Source: Rhodococcus sp. 06-462-5 (lineage in GTDB: Bacteria; Actinomycetota; Actinomycetes; Mycobacteriales; Mycobacteriaceae). From it: a stretch of DNA of 47,679 nucleotides. The stretch spans positions 1-47,679 of the forward strand of contig NZ_NOYD01000059.1 in the NCBI RefSeq assembly GCF_002258315.1. The letters run 5' to 3'. Under the pieces are notes generated by a model, which was given only the letters and a program-made list of their open reading frames with translations, was not told the origin of the DNA and made no database searches. Within the stretch, counting starts at the first letter, position 1; every line of letters starts with the position of its first letter. Shown here piece after piece: positions 7,879-17,445 of this stretch. The position numbers were made by a program, and so were the translations under genes.

Positions 7879-7907
7879 TTGACAATGCCGATGTTATCGC
7901 TCACACT
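7879..7907 (+). promoter_or_regulatory. Probable chvE-mmsAB promoter overlapping operator O2
   Basis: TTGACA (7879-7884) is followed after 17 bases by CACACT (7902-7907). The second operator, TGTTATCGCTCACA (7892-7905), fills the spacer and touches the -10, so a bound repressor would block RNA polymerase. The start point would be near 7914, leaving a leader of about 75 bases. Confidence 0.7.
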
Positions 7908-7989
7908 TTCGTCTTGATGTGATGCGAACCACACGGGACACCCCGACGGACCCCGCTTCACGGTCTACTCCACTACGCAGGGAGAAACG

Positions 7990-9126
7990 ATGAAGTTTCG
8001 ACACCTATCCATCGCCGCAGCCGCGGTGGCGCTCACCCTCACGCTCGGCGCGTGTGGATCGAGCACCAAGACCGCGGACCAGGCTCCGGCCGAAGGCGGC
8101 AGCACGGCAGGCGCGCTGATCGGCGTGACGATGCCGACGAAGTCCTCGGCTCGATGGATCGCCGACGGCGACAATCTCAAGAGCGCGCTCGAGGGCCAGG
8201 GCTACAAGGTCGATCTGCAGTACGCCGAGAACGACATTCCCACCCAGGTGAACCAGATCGAGAACCAGATCACCCAGGGCGCAAAGCTTCTCATCGTTGC
8301 CTCGGTGGACGGCACGGCCATCACCACGCAGTTGCAGGAAGCCAAGGACAACGGCATCGGCGTCATCGCCTACGACCGCCTCATTCGCAACTCCCCCAAC
8401 GTCGACTACTACGCGACGTTCGACAACTACAAGGTCGGCGTCGACCAGGCCACGTCGCTTCTCGTCGGTCTCGGCCTGAAGAACGAGGACGGCACCGACA
8501 AGGCCGATGCCCCGGCCGGCCCGTTGAACATCGAGGTCTTCGCCGGTTCGCCCGACGACAACAACGCCACCTTCTTCTTCGACGGTGCCATGGACACCCT
8601 GAAGCCGTACCTGGACAAGGGAACTCTGAAGATCGGTAGCGGCGAGTCCGATTTCGAGACGGCTGCGACACTGCGCTGGGATCCGGCCACCGCCCAGAAG
8701 CGCATGGAGGATCTGCTCACCAAGACGTATTCCTCCGGCCAGAAGGTGCAGGGCGTGCTCTCGCCGTACGACGGCTTGTCCATCGGCATCCTCTCCGCAC
8801 TCAAGAGCAACGGATACGGAACAGCAGGGCAGCCGTACCCGATCGTCACCGGACAGGACGCCGAAGTGCCGTCGGTGAAGTCCATCATCGCCGACGAGCA
8901 GTACTCCACCATCTACAAGGACACCCGCGAACTGGCCGAGGTCACCATTCAGATGGCACAGTCCATGCTCGACGGTCAGACGCCCGAGACGAACAACACC
9001 ACGGACTACGACAACGGTGAGAAGGTCGTTCCCGCTTACCTTTTGCAGCCCGAGATCGTCAACAAGGGCAACTACGAGCAGGTTCTGGTCGAAGGCGGCT
9101 ACTACACCCAGGACCAGTTGAAGTGA
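7990..9126 (+). CDS. chvE: Multiple-sugar ABC transporter substrate-binding lipoprotein (ChvE type)
   Basis: A 378-residue secreted lipoprotein: basic N-terminus, hydrophobic stretch and lipobox LGAC with Cys22 as the lipid anchor. The mature part is a periplasmic-binding-protein-like type I fold (GVTMPTKSSARWIADGDNL, NQIENQITQGAKLLIVASVDG) most like the ChvE/MmsE group that binds xylose, arabinose, galactose and other aldoses. A GGGAGA ribosome site precedes the ATG. It is first in an operon with ATPase and permease genes, joined by 4-bp overlaps, with LacI operators upstream. The sugar is not predictable from sequence alone. Confidence 0.92.
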   Translation: MKFRHLSIAAAAVALTLTLGACGSSTKTADQAPAEGGSTAGALIGVTMPTKSSARWIADGDNLKSALEGQGYKVDLQYAENDIPTQVNQIENQITQGAKLLIVASVDGTAITTQLQEAKDNGIGVIAYDRLIRNSPNVDYYATFDNYKVGVDQATSLLVGLGLKNEDGTDKADAPAGPLNIEVFAGSPDDNNATFFFDGAMDTLKPYLDKGTLKIGSGESDFETAATLRWDPATAQKRMEDLLTKTYSSGQKVQGVLSPYDGLSIGILSALKSNGYGTAGQPYPIVTGQDAEVPSVKSIIADEQYSTIYKDTRELAEVTIQMAQSMLDGQTPETNNTTDYDNGEKVVPAYLLQPEIVNKGNYEQVLVEGGYYTQDQLK

Positions 9127-10673
9127 GTTCGGAGATGACGAGCCCGATCCTGGAGATGCGTGGCATCACCAAGACCTTTCCCGGCGTCAAGGCTCTACAG
9201 GACGTCACTCTCTCGGTGAATCGCGGCGAAATCCACGCGATCTGCGGCGAGAACGGCGCAGGCAAGTCGACGCTCATGAAGGTGTTGTCGGGTGTGTACC
9301 CACACGACACCTTCGACGGCGACATCGTGTTCGACGGTAAGCCGTGCGAGTTCTCCGACATCCGGGGCAGCGAGGCCGAGGGCATCGTCATCATCCATCA
9401 GGAACTCGCGCTGAGTCCGTACCTCTCGATCGCCGAGAACATCTTTCTCGGCAACGAGCGGTCCAAGCGCGGGTTCATCGACTGGAACCGCACCAATTCC
9501 GAGGCCGCAGCCCTACTGAACCGGGTAGGGCTGCGGGAGAACCCCGTCAGCGTCGTCAGCGACCTCGGTGTCGGCAAGCAGCAGCTCGTCGAGATCGCCA
9601 AGGCGTTGTCCAAGGATGTGACGCTACTGATTCTCGACGAACCGACTGCGGCACTGAACGATTCGGATTCCGCTCACCTCCTCGACCTGCTACGCGGTCT
9701 GCGAGACGAGGGCATCACGTGCGTGATCATCTCGCACAAGCTCAACGAGATCGCGGCCATCGCAGACCGGACGACGATCATCCGTGACGGCCGGACCATC
9801 AAGACCCTGGATATGCGAGACCCGGACGTCACCGAGGATCGCATCATCTCGCTCATGGTCGGCCGCGATCTCGAGCACCGGTTTCCGCCGCACGAATCGA
9901 CCGTGGGAGAGGAAGTTCTGCGTATCGAGGACTGGACCGTCCACAGTCCGACGCAGCACGGCCGGACCGTTGTCGACAAGGCGAATCTCAGTCTGCGCCG
10001 CGGGGAGATCGTCGGTCTTGCCGGCTTGATGGGTGCCGGACGCACCGAGTTGGCCATGAGCGTCTTCGGCCGAAGTTACGGCATCGACATCTCGGGGCGA
10101 CTGTACAAGTACGGCGAGGAAATTCACGTCAAGTCGGTCAACGATGCCATCCATCACGGGATCGCCTACGCCACCGAGGACCGAAAGCGGTACGGCCTCA
10201 ATCTGATCGACGACATCAAGCGAAACATCTCCACCGCCGCCCTGGACAAGCTGGTGACGGGAGGCTTCGTCGACGACAACCAGGAGTTCAAGGTCGCCGA
10301 GGGTTTCCGCAAGAGCATGAACATCAAGGCACCGAACGTCGCCGCCGTGGTCGGCAAACTCTCCGGCGGCAATCAGCAGAAGGTCGTGTTGAGCAAATGG
10401 ATCTTCAGCGATCCCGATGTGCTCATTCTCGACGAACCGACACGAGGAATCGACGTCGGCGCGAAGTTCGAAATCTATTCGATCATCAATGATCTCGCCG
10501 ACGCCGGGAAGGCGGTCCTGGTGATCTCCTCCGAGCTCCCCGAACTGCTCGGGCTGTGCGACCGGATCTACGCACTGTCGGCAGGCCGTATCACCGGTGA
10601 GGTCACTCGCGAGGACGCGACCCAGGAATCGCTCATGCATCTCATGACCCGTGGAACAGGAGTACTTCGATGA
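9123..10673 (+). CDS. mmsA: Multiple-sugar ABC transporter ATP-binding protein (MmsA/GguA type)
   Basis: A 516-residue tandem ATPase. The first domain has Walker A GENGAGKST, signature LGVGKQQLVEIAKALS and Walker B LLILDEPTAAL. The second has the degenerate Walker A GLMGAGRTE usual for this sugar-importer family, signature LSGGNQQKVVLSKW and Walker B VLILDEPTRGIDVG. It energises uptake through MmsB. The GTG start overlaps the chvE stop (GTGA); an internal ATG at 9135 has GGAG directly against it and is less likely. Confidence 0.93.
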   Translation: MSSEMTSPILEMRGITKTFPGVKALQDVTLSVNRGEIHAICGENGAGKSTLMKVLSGVYPHDTFDGDIVFDGKPCEFSDIRGSEAEGIVIIHQELALSPYLSIAENIFLGNERSKRGFIDWNRTNSEAAALLNRVGLRENPVSVVSDLGVGKQQLVEIAKALSKDVTLLILDEPTAALNDSDSAHLLDLLRGLRDEGITCVIISHKLNEIAAIADRTTIIRDGRTIKTLDMRDPDVTEDRIISLMVGRDLEHRFPPHESTVGEEVLRIEDWTVHSPTQHGRTVVDKANLSLRRGEIVGLAGLMGAGRTELAMSVFGRSYGIDISGRLYKYGEEIHVKSVNDAIHHGIAYATEDRKRYGLNLIDDIKRNISTAALDKLVTGGFVDDNQEFKVAEGFRKSMNIKAPNVAAVVGKLSGGNQQKVVLSKWIFSDPDVLILDEPTRGIDVGAKFEIYSIINDLADAGKAVLVISSELPELLGLCDRIYALSAGRITGEVTREDATQESLMHLMTRGTGVLR

Positions 10674-11992
10674 ATCAGTTGTCGACCGTGCGGGGGTTGC
10701 TCACGCGCAACCTTCGCCAGAGCGGAATCTTCATCGCCTTCGCGCTGATCATCGTGCTGTTCACCGTGCTGACGGGCGGTCAGCTTCTGGTGCCGCAGAA
10801 CATCAGCAACATGGTGGTGCAGAACTCGTATATCCTCATCCTGGCCATCGGCATGGTCGTGATCATCATCGCGGGCCACATCGACCTGTCCGTCGGCTCG
10901 GTCGTCGCGGCCACCGGTGCCATCGCCGGTGTCCTCATGGTTCAACAGAACGTGCCGTGGCCCCTGGCGGTGCTGATCACGTTGATCGTCGGCGGCCTGA
11001 TCGGTGCCTGGCAGGGCTATTGGGTCGCGTACTTCGGCATACCGGCGTTCATCGTGACGCTGGCAGGCATGCTCGTCTTCCGCGCAGTCACTCTCATCGT
11101 TCTCGGCAACCAGGGCATCGGGCCGTTCCCCGGGCCGGTGCGCACACTGTCCAACGGCTTCCTGCCCGGCTTCCTCGGCAACGTGGGACTCGGACCACTG
11201 GGTGGGGCTGACATCTTCACGTTGCTCGTCGCCATTGTGGCGGTCGTCGGAATCGTGTTCAGCCAGTGGCGATCTCGCACGGGTCGGCAGAAATACGGCC
11301 AGACCGTGGACGCACTGCCGCTGTTCCTGATCAAGATGGCCTTCGCTGCCGCTCTCGTACTCGCGATCGCGGTTCAGCTGGCGCGGTTCAAGAACCTGCC
11401 GTACGTACTGATCCTGCTCGCCGTGCTGGTGATGGGCTACTCCACCCTCGCGGGCAAGACGGTGTTCGGTCGGCACGTGTACGCGATCGGCGGCAACATC
11501 CACGCCGCCTCGCTGTCCGGCATCAAGGTCAAGCCGGTCACCTTCTGGATCTTCGTCAACATGGGTGTGCTCTCGGCCCTGGCCGGAATCATCTTCGCCG
11601 GTCGACTCAACCAGGCCGGACCCACCGCGGGCAACGGCTTCGAGCTCGACGCCATCGCGGCGGCCTTCATCGGCGGCGCGGCAGTGCAGGGCGGCGTCGG
11701 CCGCATCGTCGGCGCACTCACCGGCGGGCTGATCATCGCCGTGATCAACAGTGGAATGTCGCTCATCGGCTCGCCGAGTGAGCGCGTTCAGCTGGTCAAG
11801 GGCCTGGTACTGCTCGCGGCGGTTGCGTTCGACATCTGGACCAAGCGTCGAGCAGCGAGCGGTAAGGGCAACAAGGGCGACAAAGCCGCGCCCCCGAGCA
11901 GCTATCTCGGTGTGCCCGTGCCCGCCGAGATGTTCACCGGAGCCGAGCCGGGCAAGCCTGCGCCCACCACGGCGGTGAACACACCCACCTGA
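10670..11992 (+). CDS. mmsB: Multiple-sugar ABC transporter permease (MmsB/GguB type)
   Basis: A 440-residue membrane protein of the BPD_transp_2 family with about ten to twelve membrane segments. It shows the conserved GHIDLSVGSVVAATGAIAG loop and a GGAAVQGGVGRIVGALTGG C-terminal motif typical of xylose/ribose permeases. It is a little long because of a charged, Pro/Thr-rich C-terminal tail. ACAGGAG precedes the ATG, which overlaps the mmsA stop. Third gene of the sugar operon. Confidence 0.92.
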   Translation: MNQLSTVRGLLTRNLRQSGIFIAFALIIVLFTVLTGGQLLVPQNISNMVVQNSYILILAIGMVVIIIAGHIDLSVGSVVAATGAIAGVLMVQQNVPWPLAVLITLIVGGLIGAWQGYWVAYFGIPAFIVTLAGMLVFRAVTLIVLGNQGIGPFPGPVRTLSNGFLPGFLGNVGLGPLGGADIFTLLVAIVAVVGIVFSQWRSRTGRQKYGQTVDALPLFLIKMAFAAALVLAIAVQLARFKNLPYVLILLAVLVMGYSTLAGKTVFGRHVYAIGGNIHAASLSGIKVKPVTFWIFVNMGVLSALAGIIFAGRLNQAGPTAGNGFELDAIAAAFIGGAAVQGGVGRIVGALTGGLIIAVINSGMSLIGSPSERVQLVKGLVLLAAVAFDIWTKRRAASGKGNKGDKAAPPSSYLGVPVPAEMFTGAEPGKPAPTTAVNTPT

Positions 11993-12067
11993 CGTGCATG
12001 TTCGCGGGCGCCGAAGGACCCGGCATGCTGTGATTGACTTCGACGACGCGAGAGGAGCTGCACGACG

Positions 12068-13078
12068 ATGACGCCGACACGCGGACCCGCCATGACCGAC
12101 GTAGCCCGGCTCGCAGGCGTGTCCCATCAGACCGTCTCCCGCGTCATCAACGGTCACCCCAACGTGACCGAAGCGACGAGAAACAAGGTGGACCGAGCGA
12201 TCTCGGAACTCGGCTACCGGCCGAACACCGCTGCTCGCGCTCTGGTCACCGGCCGCAGCAAGACCATCGGAATCGTGGGAACCGGAAACGCACTCTACGG
12301 TCCGGTGTCGACGCTCTACAGCGTCGAATACGCAGCCCGCCACGCCGGCTACTCCGTGGTGGTCGGCGTACCCACCTCGTTCGACGAGTCGGCCATCATC
12401 ACCTGTGTGCGCCGGTTGCAGAAGCAGGGTGTCGACGGCGTCGTCGTCATCGCACCCCTGCGAACCGACGGCGGCGACATCGCCGATCTGGCCGGGGAGC
12501 TGCCACTGGTGGCCGTCGAGGGTTCGCCTGCCGGTGATCTGGCCGTCGTCTCGGTGGATCAGATCGCCGGAGCCAGGGCTGCAACCGCACACCTGCTCTC
12601 GCTCGGGCACAGCGCCGTGTGGCACGTTGCCGGCCCGCTGGGGTGGTACGAGGCCGGCGACCGCGTCACCGGATGGCGGATGGCCCACGAGGATGCCGGC
12701 ATAGAACCGCCGGCCACCCTCAGCGGCGACTGGACCGCGAAATCGGGGTTCCGGGCCGGCAGCGAACTGGCCGGGAAAGCCGACGTCACCGCAGTGTTCG
12801 CAGGCAACGACTCCATGGCGCTCGGGGTGCTGCGCGCACTGGACGTCCACGGCCGACGAGTACCGCAGGACGTCAGCGTGGTCGGCTTCGACGACGTTCC
12901 CGACGCCGAATTCTTCTCGCCGCCCCTGACCACCATCCGCCAGGAATTCACCGACGTCGGCGTCCGAAGCGTCGAAATTCTGCTCGACCAGATCGACACC
13001 GGCAACCGGAGCACCAGACGTTCGAGCATCGAGCCGACCCTGGTGCTCCGAGCGAGCACCGGTGCCGCACGTGCATGA
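12068..13078 (+). CDS. LacI-family transcriptional regulator of the sugar operon
   Basis: A 336-residue repressor. The N-terminal helix-turn-helix and hinge (MTDVARLAGVSHQTVSRVIN ... GYRPNTAARAL) are followed by a sugar-binding domain with FAGNDSMALGVLRAL and VSVVGFDDVPDAEFF. AGAGGAG lies ten bases before the first ATG; a second ATG nine codons later is possible. It follows mmsB by 75 bases, and the LacI-type palindromes before chvE are its likely targets, with the transported sugar as probable inducer. Confidence 0.92.
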   Translation: MTPTRGPAMTDVARLAGVSHQTVSRVINGHPNVTEATRNKVDRAISELGYRPNTAARALVTGRSKTIGIVGTGNALYGPVSTLYSVEYAARHAGYSVVVGVPTSFDESAIITCVRRLQKQGVDGVVVIAPLRTDGGDIADLAGELPLVAVEGSPAGDLAVVSVDQIAGARAATAHLLSLGHSAVWHVAGPLGWYEAGDRVTGWRMAHEDAGIEPPATLSGDWTAKSGFRAGSELAGKADVTAVFAGNDSMALGVLRALDVHGRRVPQDVSVVGFDDVPDAEFFSPPLTTIRQEFTDVGVRSVEILLDQIDTGNRSTRRSSIEPTLVLRASTGAARA

Positions 13079-13081
13079 AAC

Positions 13082-13102
13082 TTCGTAGCCTGCTACGAAT
13101 TT
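13082..13102. terminator. Bidirectional terminator between lacI and pruC
   Basis: TTCGTAGC and GCTACGAA form a perfect inverted repeat around CT, followed by TTT on the plus strand and preceded by AAAC, so it could end transcription both ways. A second hairpin, GGGCC-GCA-GGCCC (13113-13125), lies just after the pruC stop. Confidence 0.65.
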
Positions 13103-13126
13103 CTGTGCACATGGGCCGCAGGCCCC

Positions 13127-14698
13127 TTACATGCGCAGCTGCAGTTCCACCAGCAAGCGCGCATCGGAGTCGCCGAGATCGAGGTCCAGAATCTGCTCGA
13201 CGCGTCGAATGCGGTAGCGCAGGGTGTTCGGATGAATGTGCAGTCGCTCGGCGGCAGCCCGAACGTCGCCGAAGCACCCCAGGTACGACACGAGACTCTC
13301 GCGCATTCTGGAGTCGTTGGTCGCGTCGTATCGGTCGAGGGCGGCGATGCGCGGGTCCCGCAGCTGTTCGTGATTGGCGATCAGTTCCAGGATTTCGCCC
13401 AGCAACACAGACGTTCTCGACTCCTCGAGCGTCGTGACGCGCACTTCGCCGGTGGTGCCGTCGAGCACTCGGTCGACCTCGAATCTGGCCACGGCAACCC
13501 CGTCGAGATCGGCGATCGGTGCGGCGACCGCGGCGCGCAACGCCAGCGAGGTACGCGTCTCGATCCGCCCCACGGCATCGGCGGTCCACGCCGCGATCCC
13601 GGTGCCCGACGCCACCCCGGGAAACAGTGCGTAGATTCTCTCACCGATGGTGGTGACCAACGAGTCACGGCGAAAAGCGCTGGCGTGCAATCGGACAGAC
13701 GGTGCCAGGGCGCTGATCTCGAATTCCCCGCAGGCAGCGAATCCGACGACCGCCGCCGATCCCGAGGTGGGGATCGACAGTGCCGACGCGAGCGACGGGA
13801 CGTCGACACCGCCGCCCCTGGCCCCGAGCAGGCGCTGAATCTGCAGGGCCTCGTTGGTCGGGGCGTTCGCGATGCGGGTGATCAGTCGAGCCGCGACGGC
13901 CGAGGCACCGCGCAGTACCGCGTCCGCGTCGGCGGCGAGAGGGGTGGCACCCTCCTGCACCCAGATCGTCCCGAGAGTCGTTGGGCTGCCGGATATCCGA
14001 CGGATTCCGACGGCGAGGCGTCGACGAATTCCCAGCTCGGTATCGGCCGGTACGTCGATCACGTCGTCGGTGCGGCGGAGTCGGTCGAACACGCCTCGCT
14101 CGTGCAGTCTGCGCAGGTAGTCGGCCGGCCCTTCGCGGCCGAGGATCGACAGGGTCCGCAGTTCGTCGGCCGCGTCGTCGGATGCCGAGTACGCCAACAC
14201 ATGTGAGCGCTCGTCCTCGATGCTCACCATGCCCTTCGTCAGCGACGCCACCGTCTGCGCGAGTTCGTAGAGGTCCGTGTCGGCTCCGAATGTTCCGTCG
14301 TCGGGACCGTGCGACCGCACCTGATCGAGCACTCCCCGCATCATCGACAGCAGCAGCTCCCATCGTGTCTGCTGGTGCACCGCGACCAATGCGATACCTG
14401 TCTCCCGCGCTCCGTGGGACAGCGCAGTCGAGCCGGCAACCTTGGTCAGCACCGCGAGCGGTCGGTCTGCGACCGGGCGCAACGCGAGATCGTCGAACCA
14501 CCGCACCACATCGGCCTCGGTCACGCCCACCAGCAGCGTCAGATCGGAGGACGTTCCCGGAGGCAGCCGCAGGTCGTCGGCGTCGAGCAGCGCGACGGAC
14601 TCGACTGCCATGTCCGTTCCGGCCGGTGCGAGGACCAGTTCGACGACGGCGCTGTGTAGCGAGGTCAGCATCGAACGCAGCGACACCGTATTGGCCAT
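13127..14698 (-). CDS. pruC: PucR-family regulator, PruC-type, of proline catabolism
   Basis: A 523-residue regulator with the PucR/CdaR layout: variable N-terminal sensor region, central GGDEF-like CdaR domain and C-terminal helix-turn-helix (about 465-510) with GDVRAAAERLHIHPNTLRYR. It is divergent from pruA-pruB with 99 bases between starts, as for Rv1186c (PruC) beside Rv1187-Rv1188 in mycobacteria, where it activates the operon in response to proline. The symbol is assigned by this synteny and domain match. Confidence 0.85.
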   Translation of the reverse strand: MANTVSLRSMLTSLHSAVVELVLAPAGTDMAVESVALLDADDLRLPPGTSSDLTLLVGVTEADVVRWFDDLALRPVADRPLAVLTKVAGSTALSHGARETGIALVAVHQQTRWELLLSMMRGVLDQVRSHGPDDGTFGADTDLYELAQTVASLTKGMVSIEDERSHVLAYSASDDAADELRTLSILGREGPADYLRRLHERGVFDRLRRTDDVIDVPADTELGIRRRLAVGIRRISGSPTTLGTIWVQEGATPLAADADAVLRGASAVAARLITRIANAPTNEALQIQRLLGARGGGVDVPSLASALSIPTSGSAAVVGFAACGEFEISALAPSVRLHASAFRRDSLVTTIGERIYALFPGVASGTGIAAWTADAVGRIETRTSLALRAAVAAPIADLDGVAVARFEVDRVLDGTTGEVRVTTLEESRTSVLLGEILELIANHEQLRDPRIAALDRYDATNDSRMRESLVSYLGCFGDVRAAAERLHIHPNTLRYRIRRVEQILDLDLGDSDARLLVELQLRM

Positions 14699-14797
14699 AC
14701 GGACAAGTAGATCACGAATTCTTTGGCCGACGGGCTGATTGAACGACGTGCGGATCGGACTTCAATGAGCAGCACACACCGAAGACGAGGAGCAGCC

Positions 14798-16447
14798 ATG
14801 GACGCCGTCACATCCGTCCCCACCCCCACCAACGAGCCGGTCAACACCTACGCCCCGGGGAGCCCGGAACGGGCCCGCTTGCGCAGCCGTCTGGACGAGC
14901 TCCGTAGTTCCCCCGTGGAGATCCGTCAGGTCATCGGCGGCGTTCACCGACAGGCCGACGGCCCGGTCGAGAACGTCGTCGAACCGCACAAGCACTCGTC
15001 GATCATCGGCAGCTTCACCGGTGCCACCCACCAGGATGTGCGCGACGCCGTCGACGCCGCGACGGCAGCGGCCCCCGCGTGGCGCGAGCTTCCCTTCGAC
15101 GAGCGCGCCGCGGTGTTCCTGCGGGCCGCCGATCTGCTGTCCGGTCCGTGGCGCGAAAGGATCGCTGCGGCAACGATGCTCGGTCAGTCCAAGTCCGCCT
15201 ACCAGGCGGAGATCGACGCACCCTGCGAGCTGATCGACTTCTGGCGGTTCAATGTCGCGTTCGCCCGGCAGATTCTCGCCGAGCAGCCGGTCTCGGCTCC
15301 GGGAGTGTGGAATCGCGTCGAATACCGTCCGCTCGAGGGCTTCGTCTACGCCATCACCCCGTTCAACTTCACCGCCATCGCAGGCAACCTCCCCACCGCA
15401 CCTGCCTTGATGGGTAACACCGTGCTGTGGAAGCCCTCGCCCACCCAGGCAGTGGCCGCGTATCTGACGCTCCAGTTGCTCGAAGCCGCAGGTTTGCCAC
15501 CGGGGGTGATCAACCTGGTTCTGGGCGACGGGCCGATGGTGTCCGAGGTGGCCCTTGCCGATCCGCGTCTGGCCGGAATCCATTTTACCGGGTCCACGGC
15601 GACCTTCCAGACGCTGTGGCGCGAGGTGGGCAACAACATCTCGAACTACCACTCGTATCCACGGCTCGTGGGCGAGACCGGCGGCAAGGACTTCATCGTC
15701 GCGCACAGTTCAGCGGATCCGGATGTGCTGACCACCGCCATGATTCGCGGTGCCTTCGACTTCCAGGGTCAGAAATGCTCGGCAGCGTCGAGGGCCTTCG
15801 TTCCCAAATCGCTGTGGGCTTCGATGGGCGATTCGTTCATCGAGCAGGTCTCGGCACTGAAGTACGGCGACGTGACCGACCTGTCCAACTACGGCGGAGC
15901 CGTCATCGATCGAAAGGCGTTCGACCGCAACGCAGCTGCTCTCGACCGAGCGAAGTCCGTCGCCGGCCTGACCATGGCCGCCGGTGGTACCTGCGACGAC
16001 TCGGAGGGGTACTTCGTCTCCCCCACGGTGCTTCTCGGCGACGACCCCACCGACGAGGCCTTCACCACCGAGTACTTCGGGCCGATCCTCGCCGTCCACG
16101 TGTACGACGACGCCAAGCCCGACGCCTATGCCGAGACACTGCGCACCGTCGACTCCGGATCGAAGTACGCACTGACCGGAGCGGTCATCGCCACCGATCG
16201 CACCGCCGTCGAACAGGCCCATGCGGCATTGCGATTCGCCGCAGGAAACTTCTACGTCAACGACAAGCCGACCGGCGCAGTGGTGGGACAGCAACCGTTC
16301 GGCGGAGCCCGCGCGTCGGGAACCAACGACAAGGCCGGCTCGCCGCAGAACCTGCTGCGGTGGGCCTCGGCCCGCACCGTGAAGGAAACGTTCGTCCCGC
16401 CGACCACTCACGGTTACCCGCATCAGGAAGGCGAGGGCACGCGATGA
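14798..16447 (+). CDS. pruA: 1-pyrroline-5-carboxylate dehydrogenase
   Basis: A 549-residue aldehyde dehydrogenase that oxidises glutamate-semialdehyde/P5C to glutamate with NAD+. Catalytic Glu lies in VGETGGKDFIV and catalytic Cys in GQKCSAASRAFVP; TPFNFTAIAGNLPTAPAL is the cofactor loop typical of the P5CDH branch. The ATG at 14798 is chosen because GAGGAG lies five bases upstream and the family begins there; upstream codons in frame are not conserved-looking. A possible promoter is TTGAAC (14739) with TTCAAT (14761). Its stop overlaps the pruB start. Confidence 0.95.
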   Translation: MDAVTSVPTPTNEPVNTYAPGSPERARLRSRLDELRSSPVEIRQVIGGVHRQADGPVENVVEPHKHSSIIGSFTGATHQDVRDAVDAATAAAPAWRELPFDERAAVFLRAADLLSGPWRERIAAATMLGQSKSAYQAEIDAPCELIDFWRFNVAFARQILAEQPVSAPGVWNRVEYRPLEGFVYAITPFNFTAIAGNLPTAPALMGNTVLWKPSPTQAVAAYLTLQLLEAAGLPPGVINLVLGDGPMVSEVALADPRLAGIHFTGSTATFQTLWREVGNNISNYHSYPRLVGETGGKDFIVAHSSADPDVLTTAMIRGAFDFQGQKCSAASRAFVPKSLWASMGDSFIEQVSALKYGDVTDLSNYGGAVIDRKAFDRNAAALDRAKSVAGLTMAAGGTCDDSEGYFVSPTVLLGDDPTDEAFTTEYFGPILAVHVYDDAKPDAYAETLRTVDSGSKYALTGAVIATDRTAVEQAHAALRFAAGNFYVNDKPTGAVVGQQPFGGARASGTNDKAGSPQNLLRWASARTVKETFVPPTTHGYPHQEGEGTR

Positions 16448-17388
16448 CCACGCTGCTGAGCAATCCGCTGCGGCCTGCTCTGCTGGCGGCGGCGCGTTCG
16501 CCGAAGCTGCAGGCGACGGTGACACGTCTACGCGCCACCCGGTCCCTCGTCGACCGCTTCGTGGCGGGCGAATCCGAGCCCGCAGCCGTCAGCGCAGTCG
16601 ATGCCCTGTTGGCGTCGGGCCGGTTCGTTTCGGTGGACTACCTCGGTGAGGACACCACCGACCGAGGCCAGGCGATGGCAACGGTGGACGCGTACCTCTC
16701 ACTGATACAACGCTTTTCGACGCGAGATGCCGATTCAACCGCACTGGAGATATCGCTCAAGCTGTCCGCGCTCGGCCAGGGAATCGACCGAACTCTGGCG
16801 CTGGAGAACGCGCGGACGATCTGTACTGCCGCCGCCGCGGCCGGGGTGTGGGTGACGGTGGACGCCGAGGACCACACCACCACCGATTCGACCCTGTCGA
16901 TCGTCGGCGAACTGCGCGTGGACTTTCCCGAGCTGGGCACGGTGTTGCAGGCGTACCTGCGGCGCACCGAGGCCGACTGCCGCGACCTGTCCGGACCGAG
17001 ATCTCGTATCCGACTGTGCAAAGGTGCGTACAACGAACCGTCGTCGGTGGCGTTTCAGAGCGCACGCGAGGTGTCCGACTCCTACCTCCGGTGTCTGCAG
17101 GTTCTGATGGACGGCCGCGGCTACCCCATGGTGGCCTCGCACGACCCGGAGATGATCGACGCGGCAGATCGGCTGGCGTCGGCTGCAGGACGGTCGTCCG
17201 AGGAGTTCGAGTTCCAGATGCTGTACGGAATCCGCGATCCCGAGCAGCGGCGACTCGTGGACGCGGGACGCAACGTACGCGTGTACGTCCCGTACGGGTC
17301 TCAGTGGTACGGCTACTTCATGCGCAGACTGGCCGAGCGTCCGGCGAACCTGATGTTCTTCGCGCGGTCGGTGCTCTCGCGCACGTAG
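16444..17388 (+). CDS. pruB: Proline dehydrogenase
   Basis: A 314-residue monofunctional FAD-dependent proline dehydrogenase that oxidises proline to P5C and passes electrons to quinone at the membrane. Core motifs: SLKLSALGQ, RIRLCKGAYNEP and the C-terminal substrate helix YGSQWYGYFMRRLAERPANL. It overlaps pruA by ATGA, so product P5C can be handed directly to the next enzyme. Regulated probably by the divergent PruC-type protein. Confidence 0.95.
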   Translation: MTTLLSNPLRPALLAAARSPKLQATVTRLRATRSLVDRFVAGESEPAAVSAVDALLASGRFVSVDYLGEDTTDRGQAMATVDAYLSLIQRFSTRDADSTALEISLKLSALGQGIDRTLALENARTICTAAAAAGVWVTVDAEDHTTTDSTLSIVGELRVDFPELGTVLQAYLRRTEADCRDLSGPRSRIRLCKGAYNEPSSVAFQSAREVSDSYLRCLQVLMDGRGYPMVASHDPEMIDAADRLASAAGRSSEEFEFQMLYGIRDPEQRRLVDAGRNVRVYVPYGSQWYGYFMRRLAERPANLMFFARSVLSRT

Positions 17389-17445
17389 GCGGGTGCACCG
17401 CGCCACCCGGTCGCCGCACCGCTCGCTCACCGCACCACCCGGTCA

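Noticed and set aside
8381..8912. Minus-strand frames inside chvE
   Set aside because: Arg/Ser/Pro-rich shadows of a strong lipoprotein gene.
10568..12850. 760-codon open frame on the minus strand across mmsB and lacI
   Set aside because: Antisense to clear genes; composition rich in His, Asp, Gly and Arg as expected for a high-GC shadow, with no recognisable domain.
15427..16443. Plus-strand open frame running through pruA into the pruB frame
   Set aside because: Only the part from 16444 is pruB; the earlier part is an out-of-frame shadow of pruA with Arg-rich composition.
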